A DNA stretch of 64,000 nt from Stutzerimonas stutzeri (GCF_013522825.1 NZ_JAAMQZ010000025.1:1-64000); one strand, 5' to 3'. Positions 8,481-17,911 are shown, numbered from the stretch's first letter. Made by a program: numbers and translations. The notes: generated by a model not told the origin, from the sequence alone.

Positions 8481-9284
8481 ATGGAAAAAAACATGCGTTC
8501 ATTCAAACATGTTTCGCCCCGCCGCCAGCAGGGCTTCACCCTGGTGGAGATCTCGCTCGTCCTGGTTGTGATCGGGCTGATCCTTGGTGCGGTCTCGATC
8601 GGCAAGGACATCCAGCGAAATGCTGAGTACACCAAGATCAAGCAGAAGTTTGTCGACCAGTGGGCCAGTGCCTACAACGGCCTCTATCTGCGGACCGGCG
8701 CTGTGGTCGGCGACAGCCAGATCCAGCCGCGACTGATGGTCAATGGCAATACCTATGCCGTTGTCGCTGACCTGGTTTCCGGACAGGACATGACCAGCGT
8801 GACGCCGCCAGATGCGATTTGCCAGGGTGGCAAGGCACCGGGTATGAGTCGCGAAGCGGAGCTGATCCTGCATCGCGAGATGGATCGTCACGGGATTCGC
8901 ATGCCGCCGGGCCGTGCCGAAGGCTTTGAGGACCGTTACGCCTACCTGGACACCAACGGCAACCCCCAGGAGCTGCAGGTGTGCTTTCAGTGGAACAACC
9001 CAGGGAACCCCGCCAGCTCCGGCAACGTCATGGTGATTTCCGGACTGACACCTGACCTGGCACGTGCACTCGATCAAATGATCGATGGCAAGGCGGATTC
9101 CCGCGAGGGCCTTTTCCGCAAATATGACATCGCCAACGACTCTGACGGCGAACCCGGCGTGGAGTGGGCTGCGAACAATACGCAGGCCTATGGGATCACC
9201 ACGGGGTCTGCGCTCGATACCGACCAGAATCTGGATGAAGACCAAGTCATCACGGTCGTCGCCACCTACAAGATGAATCAGTGA
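8481..9284 (+). CDS. Type IV filament prepilin, family A (first)
   Basis: A 267-aa class III prepilin. A basic 18-residue leader ends in RRQQG, followed by FTLVEISLVLVVIGLILG with the invariant Glu at +5. The globular part shares a family A core with two other pilins here: GRAEGFEDRYAYLD-NGNPQ, GLTPDLAR, and VDG/IDGKAD...G.FR, ending in an EDQVITVVATY strand. A paired CQ...CF cysteine arrangement could form a disulfide. An in-frame ATG at 8493 is an alternative start. First structural gene of the operon, so it may be the major pilin or one of two major pilins. This is inferred from order, not shown by sequence. Confidence 0.85.
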   Translation: MEKNMRSFKHVSPRRQQGFTLVEISLVLVVIGLILGAVSIGKDIQRNAEYTKIKQKFVDQWASAYNGLYLRTGAVVGDSQIQPRLMVNGNTYAVVADLVSGQDMTSVTPPDAICQGGKAPGMSREAELILHREMDRHGIRMPPGRAEGFEDRYAYLDTNGNPQELQVCFQWNNPGNPASSGNVMVISGLTPDLARALDQMIDGKADSREGLFRKYDIANDSDGEPGVEWAANNTQAYGITTGSALDTDQNLDEDQVITVVATYKMNQ

Positions 9285-9298
9285 GTCGGGAGATGGCG

Positions 9299-10129
9299 AT
9301 GAGGCCGGCAGAGTTAAGGTCGATGAGCGCTCGACAGGGTGGCTACACCTTGATGGAGATTGTCCTGGTTATGGCCGTAATCGGCCTGATCATGGGCGGT
9401 CTGAGTATTGGTCGCGAAGTCCTTCGCGAGGCTGAATACAACCGTATCCAGAGCAAGTTTCTACTGCCCTGGAAGCAAAACTACGATCTTTACTATCAGC
9501 GCACCGGTGTGGCCATAGGAGACAGTCAGGTGGCACCAACCCTGATGGTCAATGGCTATGAAACCGTATTCGATCACATCAGCGGTGGGGTTGCCGGTGT
9601 TCCGGCCAATTACCGTAACACCGGTCGTAGGCTATGCCATGGCGCTGGTTACCCGGCCAATTCAGTAGGGGCCGGTGATCCTCCGCTGTCAAACCTCGAT
9701 TTGCACGAGCTGTTTGATCGCGTTGGTATCCGCATGCCTGCGGGGCGCGCAGAGGGAGCGGAGGATCGCTATGCCTACAAGGACAATAACGGCAATCCGG
9801 TCGAGCTGCAGATCTGCTTTCAGTGGAATCCTGAAGGCACCATCAGTGGTGCCGGTAACGTCATGGTCATCCGCGGGCTGACTCCAGACCTGGCGCGCAA
9901 GCTCGACCAGATGGTCGATGGCAAGGCCGATGCTCATGAGGGCCGCTTCCGGCAGCAGAACGCCAACGCCAACGTGCTTCAGCCTAGTCGCCAGATTCCT
10001 GGGTATGAGTGGGACGCCAATAACACCTACAGCAGCGGTGACTCACATCCCAGCGCCTACGGGCGGGGCACTTCGAGCGAACAGGATCGTGTGGTGCTGG
10101 TCACGGCGCATTGGGTCATGGATCAGTGA
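9299..10129 (+). CDS. Type IV filament prepilin, family A (second)
   Basis: A 276-aa class III prepilin with a 15-residue leader ending ARQGG. The mature N-terminus is Tyr instead of the usual Phe (YTLMEIVLVMAVIGLIMG), and Glu5 is kept. It is a clear paralogue of the preceding gene across its whole length (GIRMPAGRAEGAEDRYAY, NGNPVELQICFQW, GLTPDLARKLDQMVDGKAD) and probably arose by tandem duplication. ATG 9299 is chosen because GGGAG sits six bases upstream; an in-frame GTG at 9281 overlapping the previous stop is the longer option. The stop overlaps the next start (TGATG). Confidence 0.85.
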   Translation: MRPAELRSMSARQGGYTLMEIVLVMAVIGLIMGGLSIGREVLREAEYNRIQSKFLLPWKQNYDLYYQRTGVAIGDSQVAPTLMVNGYETVFDHISGGVAGVPANYRNTGRRLCHGAGYPANSVGAGDPPLSNLDLHELFDRVGIRMPAGRAEGAEDRYAYKDNNGNPVELQICFQWNPEGTISGAGNVMVIRGLTPDLARKLDQMVDGKADAHEGRFRQQNANANVLQPSRQIPGYEWDANNTYSSGDSHPSAYGRGTSSEQDRVVLVTAHWVMDQ

Positions 10130-10623
10130 TGGACGCCTGGAGCCAATTTGCTGGGGGGCGTGCAGGCATGGTGCTGATTTTGCTCTGCACTCTTGCACTG
10201 CCCTATCTGGCCAAAACCGCATTCAGTTACAAGGCGGCGGCGGGAGTGGCCGAGCGGCAGCTGGCGGATAATCGGTTACAGCTTGGACAGCAGGAAAGCG
10301 CGCAGCGGCAGTTGGTACGTTGGCAGGATGTGCGTAGCCAATGGGATGCCTTGGCCGGGCACGCTGATGCACTCGGCTGGCGTACGAGTCTGTGGAACGT
10401 GCGCTCGATAGACGTGGACAGCAAACGATTTTCGCGACGCGAGGCAGATACGCTTATCAGCAGCCTGGAATCCAACCGCGACGGCTTCATGCTGGCGAAG
10501 GCGTTCTCGATGAAGCTGATGAGCAATTACGGCTCGCTGTTCATTGCTTCGCCGGTCGAGGATCAGGCGGGTGTAATTCAGCTATCGCTCTCGGGTGACT
10601 ATTACTCGCGGAGAGCGCAATGA
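10129..10623 (+). CDS. PilO/GspM-like bitopic inner-membrane protein of the filament machine
   Basis: A 164-aa protein with one N-terminal membrane segment (~14-33, MVLILLCTLALPYLAK), a predicted coiled-coil (~38-75) and a small C-terminal alpha/beta region. This is the layout of PilO/GspM/MshJ-like alignment-complex proteins. Sequence similarity alone is weak; the call rests on topology, size and its place between the prepilins and the PilM/N-like gene. It overlaps both neighbours by 1-4 nt, indicating coupled translation. Confidence 0.55.
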   Translation: MDAWSQFAGGRAGMVLILLCTLALPYLAKTAFSYKAAAGVAERQLADNRLQLGQQESAQRQLVRWQDVRSQWDALAGHADALGWRTSLWNVRSIDVDSKRFSRREADTLISSLESNRDGFMLAKAFSMKLMSNYGSLFIASPVEDQAGVIQLSLSGDYYSRRAQ

Positions 10624-11879
10624 GCCAGATGCAGTGGCTGCTGGATCTTAAAGGCAAGGTATGGCTGGCAAATCCCGAAACAACCGGGGAGGTGGAAAGC
10701 CTGGACGCGCTGCGCGGACCAGCCATTGTCATCAGCGACTATCATGGCGCCCCGTTTGGTGTGGAGTCCCTTCCTGCCCATCACCACAACCTTGCGCCCC
10801 TACTGGACAAGCGACTGCGCGATGAGGGTGATATTGACGGCCTGGCGCGAGTCATCATCCATGCGCGTGAGCGGCAGGGTGATCTGGCGCGGGTATGTTA
10901 CACGGCTGTCCCGTTAGCCGTTTCCATGCGCTATCGGCGCTGGGTCGGTCAGTACGATGACCATCTGCTGTTCGTTTCGCTTCTCGAAGCGCTGCTCATC
11001 CTGGCGCGACGGCTGGAACTTGATAACGGCGTGCTGGCGTTCGTCAGTGACGACAGCGTCGATGTGCTGGTGCTACAGGATGGCTTGGCTCTGCATGCAA
11101 GTCGGCAGCGCCTGTATGGCAGTGACAGCGGCGATCAGACACGCATAGCGGCTTTTATCGCCGCTCAGCAGAGCCTGTTTGCCGATCGCGAAGGGAAAAT
11201 GGATTGCCTGCTGCTAGAGCGTAGTGCTGGCGAAGGACAATCACTCATCGAGGCTCTGGCGTCCAGTGGCCTCGATAACGTCAGAGCTGTGGTGTCGGCG
11301 GCCCGTCTGTTCGAGCATCTGCGCGTCAAGCATTCAGACCTCGACGGCGCCAGCCGGACGTTGTATCTCGCTAACCGGGCGTTGCCATGGGTAGCGGCTG
11401 GAATGCTCGCCCTGTGCCTGTCCAGTGTTGTTGGCGGCCTGTACTGGAAACCGGAGGCGCATACGCTGCGGGCCTCCCTGAGCGACGTGCAGGTACAACG
11501 CGTCCATGCAACCGTCGCGGAAATGGAAGGTGCCTTGCGCGGCGTCGAGAGCCTGGCCCTGCCCCAGCGGGAACGTGCCGATTTCGTACACCTTGCCGAA
11601 CGAGTTCGCACCACACCTGACCCGGCCAACCTCATCCGTCATCTGCGACAAACCATTCCAGCCGGTATCGAGCTGACTGAGGTGGGCATCGTTTCGGACG
11701 AGGCGGGTGTGCTGATCATTGTTGCGGGACGCAGTGCTAGCGTTGCCGCGCCCTTCGCCGCCGAAGAGCGGTTCGTCAAGGCACTGAATGGCCTCGGTTA
11801 CGAGGTGGTTCGGCGTGAAATTACCAGTGGCCTCGGCAATAGCCTGTTCCGTCTGGCGCTGACCTGGAGTGAAACATGA
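10620..11879 (+). CDS. PilM/PilN (GspL/MshI)-like inner-membrane assembly protein
   Basis: A 419-aa protein with a cytoplasmic domain of ~250 residues, a single membrane segment (~254-276) and a periplasmic region of ~140 residues. The latter begins with a helical stretch and ends in an alpha/beta ferredoxin-like part (GIELTEVGIVSDEAGVLIIVAG). This is the plan of GspL, or of a PilM-PilN fusion as in MshI. The cytoplasmic half would engage the motor ATPase. The start overlaps the previous stop (ATGA) and the stop overlaps the next start (ATGA). Family assignment is by architecture and context. Confidence 0.6.
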   Translation: MSQMQWLLDLKGKVWLANPETTGEVESLDALRGPAIVISDYHGAPFGVESLPAHHHNLAPLLDKRLRDEGDIDGLARVIIHARERQGDLARVCYTAVPLAVSMRYRRWVGQYDDHLLFVSLLEALLILARRLELDNGVLAFVSDDSVDVLVLQDGLALHASRQRLYGSDSGDQTRIAAFIAAQQSLFADREGKMDCLLLERSAGEGQSLIEALASSGLDNVRAVVSAARLFEHLRVKHSDLDGASRTLYLANRALPWVAAGMLALCLSSVVGGLYWKPEAHTLRASLSDVQVQRVHATVAEMEGALRGVESLALPQRERADFVHLAERVRTTPDPANLIRHLRQTIPAGIELTEVGIVSDEAGVLIIVAGRSASVAAPFAAEERFVKALNGLGYEVVRREITSGLGNSLFRLALTWSET

Positions 11880-12397
11880 AAAGGAAATACCTCGCAGCGG
11901 GTCTGCTCGTGGGCGCTGCGGTCTCCTGCGCACTCGCTTACCAACTCGCCAGCGCCCAGGAGCGACAGGTGCAGCAATGGCGCCCCAGTCAGGATATGCA
12001 ACTGCAAGGCCTTGATGCCCGGCTGGGTGAGAAGGTGCGGGAGTTTCTCGAGTTGAACGAACTGCTGAGCAGACAGCTGGAGACTGGGCAGTTAACGCGC
12101 GATGGGCAGCGGGACATGCCCTTGCTGACAGGCCTTGAGGCTGCGCCGAAGCCGATCAGGACCGAAAATGCCAAAAAACTTGCTCGTCCGTCCAGGCCGG
12201 TACCCTGGTGGAGTCGCTACAAGCTGAGCATGGTGGTGGCTTCGGACGGCTCTCGCTCTGCCGTGATCAATGGCCGTTATGTACGCGTTGGCGATGCACT
12301 GGCTCCGGGGGTGGTTGTGCAGCGAATTGCACCAGGCCAGGTCACTCTGGCGCGCGCCGGCGAAACCGCGCGGCTGGCCATCGGAGCGGCAAAGTGA
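11876..12397 (+). CDS. PilP/GspC-like periplasmic linker protein
   Basis: A 173-aa protein with an N-terminal signal-anchor (~5-23), a helical linker, and a C-terminal domain (~120-172). That domain contains SAVINGRYVRVGDALAPGVVV followed by a V-x-L-A-R strand. The G-R-x-Y-R-V-G-D pattern is typical of the homology-region domain of PilP and GspC, which links the inner-membrane complex to the secretin. It overlaps the neighbouring genes by ATGA and GTGA. Confidence 0.65.
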   Translation: MKRKYLAAGLLVGAAVSCALAYQLASAQERQVQQWRPSQDMQLQGLDARLGEKVREFLELNELLSRQLETGQLTRDGQRDMPLLTGLEAAPKPIRTENAKKLARPSRPVPWWSRYKLSMVVASDGSRSAVINGRYVRVGDALAPGVVVQRIAPGQVTLARAGETARLAIGAAK

Positions 12398-13062
12398 AAC
12401 TGCAGCGACCGCTGGCCTGGGGCCTTTCGGCGTTTGTCGTGTTGGCGGCGGGGTTCTGGTGGGCCGGGCAAAGTCCGGCACCGGTCAGCCCGGCTTCCCA
12501 CGTCCCGGCGGGCGTGAGGCCAGAGGTCTCCTCATCTGCAACGGCGGCACGCACGACGGACATAGACGGTCTGTGGAAACGCTACGAGGCGTTGAGCCAG
12601 GCGCCTTCTTCGCCCTATGCGGGCGACATCGACAGTCAGTCAGCTCCGAATAATTCGACGGAACCGGCGGTATCCGAGTCTATGCGCGAGCGCCAGGTGG
12701 CGCGCGAACGTATCAAGCAGCGCCGCGAGGCGATGCTTGCCGCACGTGATGATGCGCTGAAGCAGATACAGAAGCTGAAGCCAGGTGACGTCAATGGGCT
12801 TGTCGATGTGCTTCAGAGCTTCAACCGGCGCTTGAAGGAAAACGGCATTGAGGAGCAGATCGATCTCAAGGGTATTCGCCAGCAGCTGCTCGCGAGTCAG
12901 AAGCTGGCCGAGGTAAACCAGGCCCTGCTGGACGAGGCGCTGAAGGGTGCGAAAGCCAATCCTCAGCGTCTGCAAGCGCTCAGTCGCGAGTTGAGCCAGC
13001 TACAAAAGGACATTACCGGCAGTTTCTCCGGGCGCTCCGGTGATGGGGCCGAATCGCCATGA
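12394..13062 (+). CDS. Coiled-coil bitopic protein of the filament operon (unknown family)
   Basis: A 222-aa protein beginning at a GTG that overlaps the previous stop (GTGA). There is one membrane segment near the N-terminus (~7-24, AWGLSAFVVLAAGFWWAG), a Pro/Ser/Ala-rich linker and a long highly charged helical region (~85-215). Heptad-like patterns (MRERQVARERIKQRREAML) suggest a coiled-coil. I do not recognise the family. Its place between the PilP-like and pilin genes suggests an accessory periplasmic scaffold. The ATGA overlap with the next gene argues that it is genuinely translated. Confidence 0.6.
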   Translation: MKLQRPLAWGLSAFVVLAAGFWWAGQSPAPVSPASHVPAGVRPEVSSSATAARTTDIDGLWKRYEALSQAPSSPYAGDIDSQSAPNNSTEPAVSESMRERQVARERIKQRREAMLAARDDALKQIQKLKPGDVNGLVDVLQSFNRRLKENGIEEQIDLKGIRQQLLASQKLAEVNQALLDEALKGAKANPQRLQALSRELSQLQKDITGSFSGRSGDGAESP

Positions 13063-13838
13063 CCGACCGTGCATTTCCCCACCGGCAGCAGGGCTTCAGC
13101 CTGCTGGAGCTGGCGCTGGTGATAGTGGTCATGGGCGGCGTGCTACTGGTCGCCATGCATTACCGTGCCCAGACGCTGAGCCAGGACGATGCAATTGCCA
13201 AGGGCTACCACGATCAGATTGCCGCTGCGCTCTATCGCTATGCCGAGCGTCACTACCGGCTGCCGTGTGCCGATACCAGTGGTAACGGGCTTGAGGGCGG
13301 CAGCGACGGTATTTGCACGCCTGGGATGATTACTCACATGGTCGGCGGAGTGCCCTTTCTGACGCTCGGCATGAACGAGGCGCAAGGCTTCAGTGAGGCG
13401 GTCCGGCAGCGTTACATCTACGGCGTCTTTCGCGATACCACGCCTGATACGGATCTGGCCACGCTGGCCGAGCGAACCGGCGATGCGCCTGGCACAAGCG
13501 GCTATCTCAGCCTCGATGATCTGCGTTTTGCCTTACGCAGCCTGGGCACCCGGGCATTCGATGCCGCTCGCATCCATGTCACCGGTGATGAGCAGCAGGC
13601 GGGAGCAGCTGATTGCGGAGCCAACCCTGTAGCCAACCTGGCGTTCTTCGTTGCCTACGCCGGAGCGCGTGACGCCGATGGCGATGGAAATTCATTCGAT
13701 GGCGTTAACAAAAATTTCAACTGGCCATCGGGCGGTGGGCTTTGCGTCTCCGGCCCGCTAACTGGGCAAGGCAAGCAGTATGACGATGCCACCATCGCGG
13801 TGGGCTTTGCCGAGCTGCTCGGCTACCTGACTCAGTAA
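13059..13838 (+). CDS. Type IV filament minor prepilin, family B (259 aa)
   Basis: Class III prepilin with a 12-residue leader (PHRQQG) before FSLLELALVIVVMGG; Glu5 is kept. The ectodomain carries the family B landmarks: RLPCADTSGNG, an EF-hand-like loop with a degenerate second position, and a later DADGDGNSFDGVN loop, then KQYDDATIAVGFAEL at the end. It lacks the long C-terminal extension of the other three family B pilins, so it may represent the ancestral, compact form. The start overlaps the upstream gene by ATGA. Confidence 0.85.
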   Translation: MTDRAFPHRQQGFSLLELALVIVVMGGVLLVAMHYRAQTLSQDDAIAKGYHDQIAAALYRYAERHYRLPCADTSGNGLEGGSDGICTPGMITHMVGGVPFLTLGMNEAQGFSEAVRQRYIYGVFRDTTPDTDLATLAERTGDAPGTSGYLSLDDLRFALRSLGTRAFDAARIHVTGDEQQAGAADCGANPVANLAFFVAYAGARDADGDGNSFDGVNKNFNWPSGGGLCVSGPLTGQGKQYDDATIAVGFAELLGYLTQ

Positions 13839-13893
13839 TTCGAAAAAAACCAACACATTGAAAATGAAATCAGGCGCACCAGGAGCAGCCTTC

Positions 13894-15600
13894 ATGAAAC
13901 TCGACTCACGCATTGTTCTTCGCTCCAAGCAGGGCCTCTGGCTAGGCGCTTTGCTAGCGACATCGTTAGCTGGCTGCACAGTTGGTCCGTCCAAGGTGGA
14001 TGCCAAGAAGGTTCAGGCGGTCGACGATCGCTCGCAGCAGTTGTTGCAGGACCGTCTGGTAGACGAGTCGGAAAAACTGCGCACCCTGCAGGACGAGCTA
14101 AGCCGGAAGCTGGAGCAGAAGCGGGCAATCGTGCTGGAGCCGGTGGCGCCTCGCTTCAACCCGCTCGATGCCGTGAACGTTACGCTACAGGCTAACGATG
14201 TTGATGTGCGGAACCTGCTCCAGGCCATTGCCGATCAGGCAGGCCTGAACCTGGTATTGCCGGCGTCGTTGTCTAGCCAGCCGCGTACTCTGTCGCTATC
14301 GCTCAAATCGGTGCCAGCCAGCCAGGCCTTCGAGGAAATTACCAAGGCGCTGGACCTCTCCGGCGAGGTTCGCGACAACATGCTGGTGGTTCGTGCGTTT
14401 GAAGAGCGAGTCTTCGACCTGGACTTTCTGCTCACCATGAGTACAGCCGACTTTAATGCGGGTGGGGACGTATTCGGTGCGAGCAGCACCGGGGGCGATG
14501 GCATGTCAGTTGCCAACGCCGGTTCCGGTAGCAGCGGCCTGCGCAGCAGCTTTTCCGTATCCGGACGGAACACCAATGATGTGAATCCGTACGAGCAGAT
14601 CGATCGCATGCTGGTATCCCTGATTGGTGGGCAGCGCAGCAAGGACAGCGTTTTCGGGCAGGAATCCGACAGCCAGATGCCAACCTATATGCTCAACCGC
14701 TCCACCGGTACGCTGTTCGTACGTGCACGACCGTCTCAGCTGGCTGCGGTCGGGCGTCTCGTTGAACACTACAAATCGGTGTTGAACCGGCAGGTGCTGA
14801 TCGAGGCGCAAATCCTTGATGTCGAACTCAACGACCGGTTCAGCTACGGCGTTGACTGGAACTTTCTACGCAACCAGGTGGCCTTGTCATACTCCGCCAA
14901 TCCCATGACCCTGGGCGCTATCAACTCGGTTGTTCCTGATGCGGCAAATGCCGGACGTAGCGTGCTGATACCAGCCACTGTGCTGGGCAATGCGGGTACG
15001 CCATCGCTGGGCCTCGCTCAGTCGGGCAGCAACCACAACATCGGGCTCGACCTGATGAAGACGTTCGGCACCATCCACATTCTGTCCAACCCGTCGATCC
15101 GGGTACGGAACACGCAGCCAGCGGTGGTCAGTGTCGGCAGCAACATGCGCTACATCGCTCAGTCCAGCTCCAATACGCAGAGCGGCGGTGGTGGCCTGCT
15201 GGCAACAACCGCCAGTGTGATTACCTCCAACGTTTTTGACGGGGTCATGCTGGGGGTGATTCCGTTCGTGTCGGAAGACGGCTCGATTCACCTCACCATC
15301 AACCCGATGCAGACGTCCGTGCAGGAAGCCTCCATGGCGCTGGTTGATGTCGGTAGCACACAGAACCCGCTGAAGATCTCTCTGCCGCGCGTGGATTTCA
15401 AAGGAATGACCACCTCGCTGTCGCTCAACGACGGTGACATGGTCATCATCGGTGGTCTGATCGGCGAGAACGGTAGCCGCTCCAAGAATGGCATTCCAGG
15501 TATCACCGATATACCGCTGTTCGGCGAGATGCTGGGTGGCCTGGCGGAGTCGACCAACGCCCGCGAGCTGGTGCTCGTACTTCGCGTCAAGATCCTTTAA
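13894..15600 (+). CDS. Secretin lipoprotein (MshL/PilQ/GspD family)
   Basis: A 568-aa outer-membrane secretin. The signal peptide ends in lipobox LAGC (Cys28). A short coiled region is followed by an STN/N0-like domain (~95-185, NDVDVRNLLQAIADQAGLN), an N1-type domain, and the C-terminal secretin core (~300-565). The core has QVLIEAQILDVELNDRFSYG, RVRNTQPAVVSVGSN, GVIPFVSEDGSIHLTI and DGDMVIIGGLIGE. Like MshL it has few N-domains. The Ser/Gly-rich stretch near residues 195-240 is an unusual insertion. ATG 13894 follows AGGAG at a suitable distance; an upstream ATG at 13858 lacks one. Confidence 0.9.
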   Translation: MKLDSRIVLRSKQGLWLGALLATSLAGCTVGPSKVDAKKVQAVDDRSQQLLQDRLVDESEKLRTLQDELSRKLEQKRAIVLEPVAPRFNPLDAVNVTLQANDVDVRNLLQAIADQAGLNLVLPASLSSQPRTLSLSLKSVPASQAFEEITKALDLSGEVRDNMLVVRAFEERVFDLDFLLTMSTADFNAGGDVFGASSTGGDGMSVANAGSGSSGLRSSFSVSGRNTNDVNPYEQIDRMLVSLIGGQRSKDSVFGQESDSQMPTYMLNRSTGTLFVRARPSQLAAVGRLVEHYKSVLNRQVLIEAQILDVELNDRFSYGVDWNFLRNQVALSYSANPMTLGAINSVVPDAANAGRSVLIPATVLGNAGTPSLGLAQSGSNHNIGLDLMKTFGTIHILSNPSIRVRNTQPAVVSVGSNMRYIAQSSSNTQSGGGGLLATTASVITSNVFDGVMLGVIPFVSEDGSIHLTINPMQTSVQEASMALVDVGSTQNPLKISLPRVDFKGMTTSLSLNDGDMVIIGGLIGENGSRSKNGIPGITDIPLFGEMLGGLAESTNARELVLVLRVKIL

Positions 15601-15611
15601 GTCCACTTATC

Positions 15612-16460
15612 ATGAGCATGGTCTTCGACGCCTTGCGTCAACAGGGTACGCAGACGACGCAGGAGCCTACTGCGCTCGGCAGCGTAATTACCCCTGGCGG
15701 CTGGCGCTTGCAGTGGGGAATCGCCTGGGTATTGCTATGTCTGGCGGTCCTCCTGCTGGCGGTTTACCTGGGGCTTGACGACAAGCGCGTGGTACCGCTT
15801 GCACCGCCTGCCGAGGTCGCAGTGCCGGAGGTGGAGGCGGAGCAAGCGGACCTCGTTACCCTCTCACCTGTACCCTTGCACGTTTCCCGGTTGCCCGGCG
15901 ATGCCCTGGCTCGGCTCGCCGAGTCGGCGCAGGCCTCGACCGCCGTCAGGGTCAAGCCGCCAGCGACATTGCCTGCGCGTAGTGCTCCGGTGGTGGTAGC
16001 GGCGCCCGCAGCTGTGGCTCGGATGCCTGTCGGACAGGCCGAAACGGTCCTGCCAGAGCCTGCGCCACCGCCGGTTATGGTCGAGGTATCACCTCCAGCT
16101 GTCGATCCAGCGGTTCTCTTCGCAGCGTTCCACGCGGAACTGGCCGCTGAACGGCTGCCGCAGGCCGAAGCGGTCATCGAGCGTGCTCGGCGGACGCTCG
16201 GCGATTCTCATCTGATGGTCTCTCGCATGCAGGGCTATTACTGCATGCGTGCCGACTGCCCCGAGCGAGCTCGTCAGGCATACAGAGCGATCCTCTCCCG
16301 TCTGCCGCGCGACCATGAGGCAGGCTACAATCTTGCCGTTCTGGATTGGCAGGGTGGCCAGCACACCGAGGCGCGCAAACGGGTCCGTACGTTGTTGGCT
16401 CAGCATCCTGGAGATGAAGCCCTGCGGGCATTGCAGCGGCTGATGGGGGCGAGCCGATGA
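15612..16460 (+). CDS. MshN/GspB-like bitopic protein with TPR-like C-terminus
   Basis: A 282-aa protein. The cytoplasmic N-terminus starts MSMVFDALRQQ, resembling the conserved start of GspB/MshN-type partners of ExeA ATPases. It then has a membrane segment (~36-55), a long Pro/Ala/Val-rich periplasmic linker and C-terminal helices resembling TPR repeats (ARQAYRAILSRLPRDHEAGYNLAVL). In known systems this type of protein works with ExeA/MshM to place the secretin through the cell wall. The next gene starts inside its stop codon. Confidence 0.7.
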   Translation: MSMVFDALRQQGTQTTQEPTALGSVITPGGWRLQWGIAWVLLCLAVLLLAVYLGLDDKRVVPLAPPAEVAVPEVEAEQADLVTLSPVPLHVSRLPGDALARLAESAQASTAVRVKPPATLPARSAPVVVAAPAAVARMPVGQAETVLPEPAPPPVMVEVSPPAVDPAVLFAAFHAELAAERLPQAEAVIERARRTLGDSHLMVSRMQGYYCMRADCPERARQAYRAILSRLPRDHEAGYNLAVLDWQGGQHTEARKRVRTLLAQHPGDEALRALQRLMGASR

Positions 16461-17911
16461 GCGCAGGCTTCCCACTGTCGGCTTACCTGCAGAACCTTGG
16501 GTTCGTGCGCAATCCATTTCCGGTTACACCGGATGAGCATGGCATCTTCTTTTCTTCAAGACTGGCAGAGCAGTTTACCGAGTTGCTGCACTTTATTGAG
16601 CAGCGCAAGGGATTCATGCTGGTTACCGGTGACGTAGGTGTTGGCAAGAGTACGCTTTCACGTGCGCTGCTCACTCGCCTGGCAGAGCAGGGCGCGTGTA
16701 CCGCATTGATCTTCAATACCTTTCTTCAGGGCCCGGATCTGTTACGGGCAATCAACCGTGACTTCGGCATCGTGGCCGAAGGTGACAGTCTCGAGGCCTT
16801 GCTGCAGGCCCTCAATACCTGGTTGTTGCGACAGCATGAGCAGGGTCGCAACTGCGTATTGATACTGGACGACGCACAGGGTCTGGATGTGTCCAGTCTT
16901 GAACTGGTTCGCCAATTGAGCAATCTGGAAGCCAGCCAGGCCAAGTTGCTGCAAATCGTCATGGTGGCCCAGCCGGAAATTCGCCGCACACTGGATCGCC
17001 ACGACATGCGCCAGTTAGCCAGCCGTATTGCGCTGCGCCTCGAACTGTTTCCCCTCACGCTGAGCGAGTTGGATGTATACCTGCATCACCGGCTTCAATG
17101 GGCGGGCTGTCCGGCTGCGCTGACCCTTGATCGCCGTGCCTTGCGGCGTTTGCATCGTTACAGCCTCGGCTACATCCGCCGCGTACACATTCTGCTCGAC
17201 CGCTGCCTTTATGGTTTGGCGATAAACGGTTCCAGCCGGGTTAACGCATCGTTGGTTGATACCGCGGCGCGTGAGTTGAGTCTGACACCGCCATCGCGAC
17301 GAATTGCTTACGGCTCTGTGCTTGTCGGTGCGCTGGCTGGCGCAGGCGTTATTGCGGCTGCTGTGACGTTCAGACCGGGGCCCGCCGTGACGCTACCTGT
17401 GCCGGCTGCAGAGACACCGCCGCCCTTGGCTGCTGCGACTCCTCAAGCGTCTGTTCCGGCACTTGATGCTACTTGGCAGGCGTTCACCGCAGCGCACGCG
17501 CCGTTGCCGGTAGACGGGGCATCCCCCACGCGCTGGGACGAAGTCATCGAATGGCTGCCAGCGCGCAGCGACGTCCAGTCCTGGGTGCCGGTGCTGCTGC
17601 CCCGAGAGTGGCAGCGGGGTTGTGATGACCGACCCCTTTATCGCCTCGATGACGGTCAGTTGGCACTGTTTCGCTCAGCGCTTCCGGTCGCACCCCAGCC
17701 CTTTGGGGACCGGGGCGAAATGCTCGTTGCGCTGCAGCAGGTGCTTGTCGCGCAAGGATTCCTGACCCCCGAGGCGGTCGATGGCGTGATGGGACCGCGC
17801 ACGGCAGCTGCCCTGGCCCAGTTTCAAAGGCAGAGTGGCCTGCTGGCGAGCGGACAGCCGGATGCGGATACAGCGTATCTGCTGGGCTGCCTCGGCGGAG
17901 GTGGCGTATGA
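16457..17911 (+). CDS. ExeA/MshM-like AAA ATPase with C-terminal peptidoglycan-binding domain
   Basis: A 484-aa protein. The N-terminal AAA domain (~40-200) has Walker A GDVGVGKST and Walker B LILDDAQGL, and the typical FVRNPFPVTPDEH start of ExeA-type proteins. A membrane segment lies near ~287-307. The periplasmic tail ends in a PG_binding_1-like domain (~410-475; GEMLVALQQVLVAQGFL, DGVMGPRTAAALAQFQ). MSHA-type MshM usually lacks the wall-binding tail, so this protein resembles ExeA of Aeromonas more closely. It probably remodels or grips peptidoglycan for secretin assembly. ATGA overlaps occur on both sides. Confidence 0.88.
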   Translation: MSAGFPLSAYLQNLGFVRNPFPVTPDEHGIFFSSRLAEQFTELLHFIEQRKGFMLVTGDVGVGKSTLSRALLTRLAEQGACTALIFNTFLQGPDLLRAINRDFGIVAEGDSLEALLQALNTWLLRQHEQGRNCVLILDDAQGLDVSSLELVRQLSNLEASQAKLLQIVMVAQPEIRRTLDRHDMRQLASRIALRLELFPLTLSELDVYLHHRLQWAGCPAALTLDRRALRRLHRYSLGYIRRVHILLDRCLYGLAINGSSRVNASLVDTAARELSLTPPSRRIAYGSVLVGALAGAGVIAAAVTFRPGPAVTLPVPAAETPPPLAAATPQASVPALDATWQAFTAAHAPLPVDGASPTRWDEVIEWLPARSDVQSWVPVLLPREWQRGCDDRPLYRLDDGQLALFRSALPVAPQPFGDRGEMLVALQQVLVAQGFLTPEAVDGVMGPRTAAALAQFQRQSGLLASGQPDADTAYLLGCLGGGGV

